Below are positions 23,826-33,700 of a stretch of DNA of 64,000 bases, piece by piece (the stretch's first letter is position 1; each line of letters opens with the position of its first letter). A program made the position numbers and the translations under genes. A model generated the notes under the pieces. The model saw only the letters and a list, made by a program, of their open reading frames with translations, had not been told where the DNA came from and did not search any database. The stretch comes from Bacteroidota bacterium (lineage in GTDB: Bacteria; Bacteroidota; Bacteroidia; Bacteroidales; CAIXZF01), in assembly GCA_022709385.1 (NCBI GenBank), contig JAKLIX010000005.1, positions 1-64,000 on the forward strand, written 5' to 3'.

Positions 23826-23871
23826 GTGGGAGTTACTGGATTCGAACCAGTGACCCCCTGCTTGTAAGGCA
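23826..23871 (-). other. attR: direct repeat within tRNA-Val(TAC)
   Basis: 46 bases identical to 18034-18079. Here they are joined to the 5' half of the tRNA, so insertion restored an intact tRNA at this side. Confidence 0.9.
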
Positions 23872-23901
23872 GGTGCTCTGAACCAGCTGAGCTAAACTCC
23901 C
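23827..23901 (-). tRNA. tRNA-Val (anticodon TAC)
   Basis: 75 nt cloverleaf: acceptor GGGAGTT/AACTCCC fully paired, D stem GCTC/GAGC, anticodon arm CCTGC-CTTACAA-GCAGG, variable GGGTC, T arm ACTGG-TTCGAAT-CCAGT, CCA not encoded. Its 3' part is the attachment site of the integrative element. Confidence 0.95.
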
Positions 23902-23913
23902 TGAACAGGGCGG

Positions 23914-23921
23914 CAAAGGTA
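23914..23921 (-). promoter_or_regulatory. -7 box TACCTTTG for tRNA-Val(TAC)
   Basis: Exact TAnnTTTG on the reverse strand, 12 bases upstream of the tRNA 5' end, the same box and spacing as the tRNA-Val at 12804. Confidence 0.65.
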
Positions 23922-23996
23922 GCTGTTTTTTTTGATTCACCAAAGCTGTCAATGATGATTTAAAATTGTTTATCCTTGCCTGATAAATTTTTCTTT

Positions 23997-26354
23997 ATGC
24001 TGAGATCCGCCATTATTCTGATCCTTCTTATAGTCCTTATTTCCCGCACTCCTGCACAACACACGCCTCCCCAGGAACGTACGGTCAAGCTCTTTCATTA
24101 CAGCGCCGAACTGGTACTTGATCCCCGGACAGAATTGTTGGGAGGGACTGTCCTTTTCGACATCCGTGCGCTGCGTGAGCAGGTGGATTCGGTGGTTTTT
24201 TACACACCGGACATGCAGATCCAATCCGTGGGGATGAAAGGATACAACAGCCGGGAGAACTACCGGCCGGTGCGTCACCGTCAGGCGGGCAAACAACTGA
24301 TCCTCTACCCGAAGGCCGGCAACTCCTACCCTGCCACAGATCAGCCGCAATACACCCTGGAGATCAGGTACCTGGCGCAATCACCAAAAGAGCTGCATTT
24401 TACCGGCTGGCATGATCCCGGCGGCCTCATGAGAAAACAGGTGTGGGCGCACCGTCCTTTCGGCTGGATTCCCTTTCTCGACCAGATGACCACCCAGGAC
24501 ATCCGGATCACCTTCGACAAAAACTACCAGCTTGTAACCAACGGAGAAAGGATCAGCAGCAAAGCTTCAGGAGATACGGCGCTTACCTGGCATTACCGCC
24601 TCGACAAACCTCATCCCTTCTATTCTGTATGCCTGGCAGCCGGAGATTATGCGTATAAAACCATCACTACCGGCAGCGGCATTGCTGTCGAGCTCTGGTA
24701 TTACCCCGGGATGGAGGACCGCATCGCAGCCACCTATCGTTACCAGGCGGAGATGTTCGACTTTCTGGAAAAAGAAACGGGATTTCCCTATCCTTACAGA
24801 GTGTACCGGAACATTCCCGTGGCCGATTACCTTTACGGAGGGATGGAAACCACCACCAGCACGGTATTTGCCGATTTCATGCTGGTGGACGAGCGTGCCT
24901 TTTACGGCAGGAACTATATCAATGTGAATATCCATGAGCTGGCCCATCAGTGGTTTGGGAACTGCATCAACGACAAGACCGTGGACGACTTATGGCTGAC
25001 CGAGAGTTTTGCCACCTATTACGCGAAAATGTTTGAGAAGCAGCAACTTGGCGAATACCAGTATGAGACCCTGCGTGAGCAGGAGCGGCAAAAAGCCTTA
25101 GCGGCGGCAACCAGGAACAGGCATGCCCTGGGCAGCGGGTCGGGCGGGGTGGAGCGCTGGTACCAGAAAGGTTCGCTGGTGATGGACATGCTGCGGGATA
25201 TCTGCGGCGAAACGGCATTCAGGGAAGCCATCACCCACTATCTGAAAAGACATGCCTATGGCGAGGCCGAATCGAACGATCTGTTGCAAGCGATCTATGA
25301 AACATCGGGGCTTGCGCTGGACTGGTTTTTCGAACAGTGGATTTACCGGGGCGGGGAGCCGGCATTCAGGGTGGGCTGGGAAAACATCAGGGAATTATCC
25401 GGCAGGCTTGTAATGGATGTGGATGTTGAGCAGGTTCAGGTGATTGATCATCCCGGCGAACTGTTCAGGGTGCCGCTGACGATTGAAGTGTATGATGCTG
25501 CCGGCCGTTTCCGTTCAGAGCATGTCATCATCCGGGAGCAACATACCAAAATCAGGATTCCTGTAGAGGCCGAAACCCGCTTTCTTGTTTTTGATGCCGG
25601 CAACCGCATCCTGAAGACCATGCAGTTTGAGAGAAGTTTTGAGCAGCTTGGGGCACAGGCAGAACAGGCTATTCATGTGGCCGACCGTCTCGAAGCAGTC
25701 AGGGCGCTGCAATCCTTCCCGGCCGATATGAAACGGCAGTTGTTCAGCCGTGTCTATGAAAAAGAGTCATTTCACCTGATACGGAATGAGATCCTCAGTC
25801 AGCTGGCAACCGACTCCCTGTCGTCCGGACTCTTCAGCAAAGCCCTGAACGACACGGATGCGAGGGTCAGGCAACATGCCTGCGAATGTTTTGATGAAAT
25901 CCCTTCCGGGCTGTTGCGGGATGTGGAGTCATTACTGAGAGACTCCTCCTATTTCATTGTGGAAGCCGCACTGACCAGGCTTTGCAACACTTTCAGCAAT
26001 GACAGGGCGAAGCTGGCTGCAACCCTGGAGCAAACCAAAACGGAGACCGGCTGGAGGGGAAGGAACATCAGGATGGCCTGGCTGGGTCAGGCTGTACAGT
26101 GTTACCCGGAGCGGGGGGAATTCCTTGAAGAACTCATCGCCTATGCCAGTCCTTCCTACGACTTTGAGACCAGGCTGAACGCTTTCAATCAGCTCAAATC
26201 GCTGAATTACCTGGATAAAACCCTGGCGGATTATCTGCAGAAGGCCAGGGCATACTGGAACCCAAAACTGTCGGGACCGGCGGGAGAGATTTATGAATAT
26301 TATTTTCAACAGGCTGCGCACAGGAAGCTTCTTGAAAGTCTTCCTTCACGATAG
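23997..26354 (+). CDS. M1-family metallo-aminopeptidase
   Basis: 785 residues from ATG 23997; a TTG 21 bases upstream is also in frame. Signal peptide LRSAIILILLIVLISRTPAQ. N-terminal beta-saddle domain to ~215, then the catalytic domain: exopeptidase motif YGGMETTT, zinc site HELAHQW (His about 313) with the distal Glu in WLTESFATYY, and a downstream catalytic Tyr region. The C-terminal ~250 residues are helical and HEAT-like (DTDARVRQHACECFDEIP). It trims N-terminal residues from peptides, probably in the periplasm. The GAMEN-type motif reads GGMET, within the family's variation. Confidence 0.92.
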   Translation: MLRSAIILILLIVLISRTPAQHTPPQERTVKLFHYSAELVLDPRTELLGGTVLFDIRALREQVDSVVFYTPDMQIQSVGMKGYNSRENYRPVRHRQAGKQLILYPKAGNSYPATDQPQYTLEIRYLAQSPKELHFTGWHDPGGLMRKQVWAHRPFGWIPFLDQMTTQDIRITFDKNYQLVTNGERISSKASGDTALTWHYRLDKPHPFYSVCLAAGDYAYKTITTGSGIAVELWYYPGMEDRIAATYRYQAEMFDFLEKETGFPYPYRVYRNIPVADYLYGGMETTTSTVFADFMLVDERAFYGRNYINVNIHELAHQWFGNCINDKTVDDLWLTESFATYYAKMFEKQQLGEYQYETLREQERQKALAAATRNRHALGSGSGGVERWYQKGSLVMDMLRDICGETAFREAITHYLKRHAYGEAESNDLLQAIYETSGLALDWFFEQWIYRGGEPAFRVGWENIRELSGRLVMDVDVEQVQVIDHPGELFRVPLTIEVYDAAGRFRSEHVIIREQHTKIRIPVEAETRFLVFDAGNRILKTMQFERSFEQLGAQAEQAIHVADRLEAVRALQSFPADMKRQLFSRVYEKESFHLIRNEILSQLATDSLSSGLFSKALNDTDARVRQHACECFDEIPSGLLRDVESLLRDSSYFIVEAALTRLCNTFSNDRAKLAATLEQTKTETGWRGRNIRMAWLGQAVQCYPERGEFLEELIAYASPSYDFETRLNAFNQLKSLNYLDKTLADYLQKARAYWNPKLSGPAGEIYEYYFQQAAHRKLLESLPSR

Positions 26355-26371
26355 CGCGCAACAGCAAGGGC

Positions 26372-27535
26372 TCAATGCCTGACCACCGTGGAGCGGTACA
26401 GGACTTTATCACCTGCTTTCAGCTCGATGTAATAACATCCGGGAGACAGATCTGCTGTGTTGATTCTCAATTGTCCGGAAAAGGATGCTGTTTTCAGCAG
26501 CCGCATGCTTGTATCAAACAGACGGCATTCCAAGCTTTCATTGCGGCTAACACTGATGTCCAGGTAAGTGGTAAAGGGATTCGGATAAACAGAAGGGATT
26601 AAAGCTTCATTGTCAATCATTCCTGAAGGAAGGCAGAGGGAACAATTCTTCAGCCAGGTAACAGCGGGATCGGCCAGGAGGGTGGAATCGAACCAGGTTC
26701 CTGATAGACAGTCGTTTTTCAGTTCGAAGGCCAGCCACGGGAGCAGATAGCGATTGATGATCAGATGCTGTTCTTCCCTGGAAATAGCCGGAGGCGGGGT
26801 ACAACTCATTTCGCCGATGCTGCATAAAAGATTATAATCCGCCATCTGGCAATGACTGCCCCCGGTAATACTGACATAGGTTTTACAAGAACTATTCAGG
26901 GCATTGTACATGGGAATCTGATGGTTGGAAGGTGGCGTCACACAATCATTCCCTCCTGCGATGATCAGGGCAGGTATCGTAAGGTCAGCACAAGCCTGGA
27001 TCGCCGAAGGAGTGGTTTCGGCGGGCGCAAGGGCAGCGATTGTTTTAATCCCGGATGATTGCTGAGCGGCCAGGAAAGATGCACCGCCCCCCATACTGTG
27101 ACCCATCACGCAATTCATCGAATCCACCCGGTTCCAGAACAACGAAGTGCTGTCCTGCCCAAGCGTCATAAGCTGCATGATCATAAAAGCAAGGTCGAGC
27201 CCGAAATCCATGTGGGAAGTTGAAATCCCTGTTTCTGTCCTGGGAAATACAATAATAAAGCCTTCAGGAACCAACGCACTCCAGATATTCTGATAGGCAG
27301 ACCAGGTCATCACAAAACCGTGCCCGAAGCACAACACGGGAAAAGGATCACTGTTGGCGGAAGTAAAGGGGACATTGTCTCCGGTCACATCTGCCGGATA
27401 ATAGATTTCGACCGGTATGCTCCGGTTGTTGCGGGACGAATCGGTAAAGGTCACTGCCACATGGCCGATCTGGTACCCCTGAGCTGAAAGCATACATGCC
27501 TGCAGCATAAGCAAAAACATCAAAGGCGACTTCAT
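26372..27535 (-). CDS. secreted alpha/beta hydrolase with type A T9SS sorting domain
   Basis: 387 residues. Signal peptide MKSPLMFLLMLQACMLSAQ. Alpha/beta hydrolase fold ~25-270, like the platelet-activating-factor acetylhydrolase/dienelactone hydrolase group: oxyanion region FGHGFVM, nucleophile GHSMGGG (Ser about 147), acid in AGGNDCV, histidine in GGSHCQM. The sorting domain starts near 305 (SVYPNPFTTYLDI...LSPGCYYIEL...STVVRH). Likely a cell-surface or released esterase; the substrate is unknown. It converges on the M1 peptidase gene with 17 bases between stops. Confidence 0.87.
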   Translation of the reverse strand: MKSPLMFLLMLQACMLSAQGYQIGHVAVTFTDSSRNNRSIPVEIYYPADVTGDNVPFTSANSDPFPVLCFGHGFVMTWSAYQNIWSALVPEGFIIVFPRTETGISTSHMDFGLDLAFMIMQLMTLGQDSTSLFWNRVDSMNCVMGHSMGGGASFLAAQQSSGIKTIAALAPAETTPSAIQACADLTIPALIIAGGNDCVTPPSNHQIPMYNALNSSCKTYVSITGGSHCQMADYNLLCSIGEMSCTPPPAISREEQHLIINRYLLPWLAFELKNDCLSGTWFDSTLLADPAVTWLKNCSLCLPSGMIDNEALIPSVYPNPFTTYLDISVSRNESLECRLFDTSMRLLKTASFSGQLRINTADLSPGCYYIELKAGDKVLYRSTVVRH

Positions 27536-27735
27536 CCGTTCCTGATTATTTCAACATGATCAACATAGCACAAATATACGTGAAAATGAATTGATTATTC
27601 TTCCCTTTTTATTTGGTTTAAATATGAATTACACGATCAAAACAAGCCACTGCCATAGATTGTGTAATTTTAGCTGAATATAAGCTTTGAAGGAAGCGCA
27701 TTTAAAGGATCAAACCCATCCACATACCTTGATAT

Positions 27736-30700
27736 ATGAGAAAAGTATTATTATCATCGCTGTTGATCTCTTTATACACAGGCATACTGGCACCACATGC
27801 TACAGCTAGGCCTTACTGCAAGCCATTCGGATCACTTGCTGGTAACGAAATGTTTTTCAATCCTCCCGACAGCCTGGTATCATCTGTTTCAAGTTGCGAT
27901 GGATATGATGTCCAGATCTTCAGCATCTGGAATCAGGACACTGCAGACCAGTCATTTTTGATTTCCCAGGGCACATCCTTCTATGAAGGATTTGAGGACG
28001 GGCTGGGACGATGGACCCTGTCGGGCAACTGGGGCATTTCGGCTGAAGCCTACAGCGGGCAGGGTGCCCTTTCCGAATCTCCATGGGGCAATTATCCCAA
28101 CGACGCAGATCTTTTTATAGAAATGACAGATGCAGTGACAGTACAGCATGCTGATGACTGCAGACTGTATTACCAGCTTCAGCTTGACATGGAATGCTGC
28201 TGCGACTATTTCAGCACCCTGCTGCAGGTAAACGGTGAATCCTGGATTACGCTGGCCTCGGTGAACTGCTACCAGACATATTCACTGATGATATACGATC
28301 TTTCTTCCCATGTGGAAGACGGTGACCAGATCCGCATCCGTTTTGAGTTCACATCCGATTATTCAATTTATGGTGATGGCATTCACCTGGATGAGATGCT
28401 GATCACCGCCACGCATTCACCGGCGCTTTGGCTTGAAGTGGTTCCGGAAACGGGGTTCATCCCTGCCGGAGATTCGGTGAGCATTACCTGCTATTTTGAA
28501 GCAGGCGGAGTTCCCTCAGGTTCATATGAACAAGAATTGATGATCCGTATTGGCGACCCTTTACTGGAGAATCTTGTGATCCCTGTCTTTTTCAATATAT
28601 CAGGTGAAGCAATAGCCGGGACACAAGAGGAAGCGGTTGTTTTTCCGCCGGTTCAGAGAAATGCAGTTGCCACACAGCCATTGATGATTTACAACGAAGG
28701 CTGTGAACCCCTCGGCCTTGACTCGATCATCTTCGACCACGAGGATTTTTATGGCAGCCAGTTGCCTGCAGACATTGCCGCTTATGATTCCATCCAGATA
28801 CTGCTGCACTGCAGGCCATCCACCACGGGTCCGGTGAACGGTTCCTGCATGATTTACACAACAGCAGGGGTCGCTGCCATTACACTCTCCGGAGAAGGAT
28901 TACCCGGTCCTTTAATATCAGTGATGCCTGATAATTATACCATCAGTCTCCAGGGATGCAACGACTCGCTCTGTCTTCCCCTTACCATATTTAATTCAGG
29001 GGATGTGAACCTCCATGCTTTGCTTGAGGGAACCGGCGCGGTAACAGAACCCCTTTGCAGGCCACAAACCCTGCAGGCTCCCGACAACCCGGGAATTCAG
29101 CGGGTGGTATTTCACACCCTTGATCATATCAGCGGCGGCCCTGAAAATGGTTATGAAGATTTCTATGATTCGGTCTCAACGATTGTTACTCCGGGCATCA
29201 CATATTCCCTGTCGGTGTTTACCTCAGTACCCTGGGCACAGGTAAGGGCATGGATTGATTATAACAACGACGGGGATTTCAATATGACGAATGAACTTGT
29301 GCTCAACCACGTCAATGAGTTCCCGCAGGAACTACCCCCTTCTGAATACCAGACCGAAAACGAAATTTCCGGTGATCTGCAGATTCCCTTCAGTGCTATC
29401 CAGGGGACCCGGCTCAGACTGAGGGTGGCATGCTGCGATGAATTCTACGATCCCCCATTGCCTTGTACGGATATTTACGGCCAGTTTGAAGATTATGCCG
29501 TCATGCTTAACCGGCCGTTGACCGTCGTACCCGACAGCCTGAGTATCGCATCCGGCGACACCGCTGTCCTGGAGGTTTGCTTTTCCTCCGGCAATATGCC
29601 CGAGGGAAATTACCTGCGATTTTTCAGGATATGCAGCAACGATCTCTCCATTCCTGAACTGCTTTTGCCTGTCAACCTGAGTATTACAGGAAGTCCGGAC
29701 CCGCTGATTCAGGATACTGCATTCAACTTCCCGGATTGTCCTGAACATGCCGTGCTGACAGACACCCTGAAAATCTTCAATAATGCCTGCGGGAACTTAT
29801 TTATCAGTGAAATATCCACCGCTAATCCGGTTTTTTCAGTCATGCCCTCATCCCTGACATTGCCCGGTTATGATTCGGCAGAGGTGGTGATCAGTTTCAT
29901 CCCCGCCGATCCGCTTCAATATGAAGACAGCCTTCATTTGGCGACCACAGCGGGCGACTACTTCATTCCCCTGAGCGGAACCGGCCTTCCGGCTGCCCAT
30001 CTGTTTACCGAACCGGCATACTTGTCGGTTACGCTCAGCGGCTGTCATGATTCAACTGAAAGACAGCTCATGTTGCACAACCCGGGAAGTGACACATTGA
30101 GCTACCAAGTTTTACAGACAGTGGATTTTTATGAGGACTTTGAAGATGAAATCACAGGATGGACCCACCAGGTATTCGGGCAGGATTCTCTGTGGCATCT
30201 TACTTCCCTGGACTCATATGGCGGGAATCAGAGTTTGTGGTGCGGCATAGAACTACAGGGAAATTATGCCACCGGAAGACGCATCGACAATGCTATTGTT
30301 ACACCACCCGTCGATTTGCGTGCCTGCGGGGCGGAAGATATCACCACCTTAAGTTTCATGGAGTTTTATGATACAGAAAGCTGGAATGATTTCTGCAAGG
30401 TTCATATTTCGACTGACCAGGGATTGAGCTGGAACTGGCTGAACGGACTGGGAAGCTCCGGGTCCAACGATGCATGGACTGAGCATGAAATTAATATTAG
30501 TCAGTATAACGGAAACATCGTGCTGATCCGTTTTTATTTTTACACCCTGAACAGTCAGAACAACAACTACCCGGGCTGGTTCATCGACAATGTGCGGATC
30601 TCCACTTCGATTTCTTCAAACAAATGGCTGACTATCAATCCAATACAGGGACAGATACCTCCTTCCGATTCCGTTGCCTTATCCTTCCTTTTCAGGAACA

Positions 30701-33700
30701 CCCATGTCAACAGCGGACAGTACCATACCAATCTGATTTTTTTATCTAATTCGGCTGCTGATACAGCGCTTCTTTTCCCTGTCGTCATGACCACACAGGG
30801 GAACGGGGCAGCCGGGATTCCCGGACTACCCCTGGTTTTTCCCACTGTGATGCAGTTCACCCATACAGAAACCACCTTTTACGTTTACAATACAGGATGT
30901 GACACATTGAGCGGAGAATTTTCAGCATACACCCAAACTGAGTTTGAAGTGAGTCCGGAGCGTTTTCTCTTCCTGCTCCCGGGCGATTCACTGGAAATCC
31001 TCCTGGAATTTTATCCTGCCGTAAGCGGAAACTATTATGATACCCTGAGCCTGCTCACCAATAACGGGGAGTATCTCATCCCTGTTACAGGCGAAACTAC
31101 TCCTCCGCCGGTGCTTGATTACGAACCTGAGCAGGTCAGCCTGCTTACCGGTAGTTGTGCCGACTCCATCCAGGTCCCCTTTGTGATCCGCAACAACGGG
31201 CTTGTCCCTTTAAGCTGGGAGGCAAATATCATGTACAATCCGCCGCATCGTGCCCTGTTTTTCAACGGAGTGAATTCCTACGTACAATTCGGCAGCTGGA
31301 ATCCCGGGACCCAGTGGACACTGGAAGCATGGGTACAATGCGATTCAATATGGAGCGGGAGAAAAACCATCTACGGCGGTGTGGGAAACTGCCAGAACTG
31401 GGCTTTGACCATTGAAAACGGGGTATTCGGACTGATAATCAAACCCCGTTCCGGAGCCTGCTCTGAAGTACTTTCGTCGGGTGTATCTCCGCAAACGGGT
31501 ACCTGGTACCACCTGGCCGGCAGCTGCGACGGAGATTCGGCAAGGATATATGTGAACGGAGCGCTGAAAAACACCGCAGCCGTCTATTCAAATTATACCG
31601 GTTACGGATGGAATTATATCGGGAAAGAATACAATTCCTCCACCAGTTATTTCAACGGCACAGTAGATGAACTCCGGGTATGGAATCATGCAAGAGAAGC
31701 TTCACAGCTGGAAGAAAACATGCACAGGTCATTAAACGGAGCTGAATCAGGATTGATCGGTTACTGGGACATGAATGAGGTATCGGGATATTATATCATA
31801 GACAAGAGCCCATCCATGCGTAACGGTTACAACCTGGCCACGCGGGTAAACAGCGAAGCACCGGTTGACCGTTTCCTGCTGTTTGAACCCTCCTCAGGCA
31901 TTGTTCCTGCCGGTGATTCAACAAACGTGTTGGCTGTAATATCAGCCACCTATATGAACAGCGGCCTGACGACCACCCATGTGATGCTGCACACCAATGA
32001 TCCCCTCCGGATGTACCAGGTCATTCCTTTTCAGGTTGTTGTGACAGGTGAAGCCATCATTGAAGCTGCAGATGACAGCTTGTATCTGGGGGATATCATG
32101 CAATTCAGCGAAAGCCATAAGTGGTTGATTATTAACAACCACGGATGTGACACATTGTTTTTGACCGGTTCATACCTGACAGGGAGTTCCTTTTCGGCCG
32201 ATCCTTCGATCCTGACTATTTTACCCAGGTCGGTTGACAGCCTGCGGGTAATGTTCCATCCGCTGACCACCGGTTACCACACCGATACCCTGTATATACC
32301 CAACAACGACAGCCTGATCAAAGTCAGTTTAAGCGGAATGTCCCTTCCGGCTCCTCATTTATTGGTTCTCCCCGACACAGTGCAGACGGTGCTTGGGTGT
32401 GAAGCAGGGGATTCATTCAATTTCGACATTAGCAACGACGGGGAGGAGATTTTGCAATATGAAATACCTGAGACAGACCTGCCATGGGTAAACATGCCTG
32501 CCATCAGCGGCAACCTTTTACCGGGCGGGGCAGCGACGGTGACGGGCCACTTTCAGCGGAAGGGAATGAATGCCGGCATTTACCAAACCCAGTTTGTTAT
32601 CCTCAGCAATGATCCCAGGAACGACAGCCTGGTCGTGCCGGTGGTTTTAGAGATCCTTTACGATGACCATTTTGTGGATTTAGGACCGGACACCTCCGCC
32701 TGCGAAGGCACCCTGTTTCAATTGGATGCCGGTAGCGGGTATCTCTCCTACCTGTGGAGCGACGGTTCAATCGGCCAGACAATGACACCGGAAGCCGGGG
32801 GTACTTATACGGTGACCGTTCTGGACAGTAACGCCTGTGTTTCCTCCGACACCCTCGTTTTTAATCTCTACCCTGTAGCAGTGATCAGTCTGACAAGTGA
32901 TACGACCCTGTGCAGCGGGCTTCCCCTGTTCATCAGCCCCGGCATCAGCGGGTATGTGCCGCCGTTCCCTCTTGAAGCTGTCATCGGAACAGGTACATCC
33001 TATACTTCCCAGGCAGGGCCATCGCCATTCGGAACCAATTTTCTGGACGACAGGACGCAATACCTCTACACAGCCGGGGAATTGCAGCAAGCAGGCCTGA
33101 TCAGGGGATATATCACCAGTATTGCATTCAAAGCAGGTTTGGCCGGTCTTCCGGCTATGCAGGGCTTTTCAATTAAAATGAGTCATACCGTGACAGAGAA
33201 CCTGAGTGGCTTTGTCCCGGACCTCGGACTGGTTTTTGACACCTCATCCTTCCTGGTAACTGCCGGTTGGAACAGTTTCAACCTGGAGGAACCTTTCTAC
33301 TGGAATGGAATTGACAACATCGCTGTAGAGATCTGCTTCGACAATGATGTCTTGTGGGGATATGCATCTTCCATACAATACACTTCCATTCCCGGGAAGA
33401 CCTGGTCTCAGTACTGCGATAACTGCGGTCCCGGCTGCAACCTGGAAGGAGGATCAGGGTTTCTGTACCGTGCCAACGCCAGGTTTACCGCAATGGGTGA
33501 AAACTTCTCGAACCACTGGACGGGGCCTTCCGGTTTTGAATCCATGACGAAAGATCTCCTGATCCAGGATGCTCAATTATATAATACCGGCATGTATTAT
33601 CTGACTGTGGAGAATGGCGAAGGCTGTTTTTCAGGTGATTCGGTCCATGTAGAGGTAATACAGAGCCCCGTATTCACTTTGAGCGGCAATGACACCATCC

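Larger units (their letters stand above)
18034..23871. mobile_element. integrative element in tRNA-Val(TAC)
   Basis: Flanked by 46-bp identical direct repeats (18034-18079 and 23826-23871) that match the 3' part of tRNA-Val(TAC). A tyrosine recombinase lies next to the left repeat. Contents: integrase, an unknown protein, HTH/excisionase-like protein, initiator-like protein, two small proteins and a T9SS LamG protein on the opposite strand. No relaxase, conjugation or phage structural genes are seen, so it is a small satellite-like or mobilisable island. Its genes look more AT-rich than the flanking ones. Confidence 0.88.
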
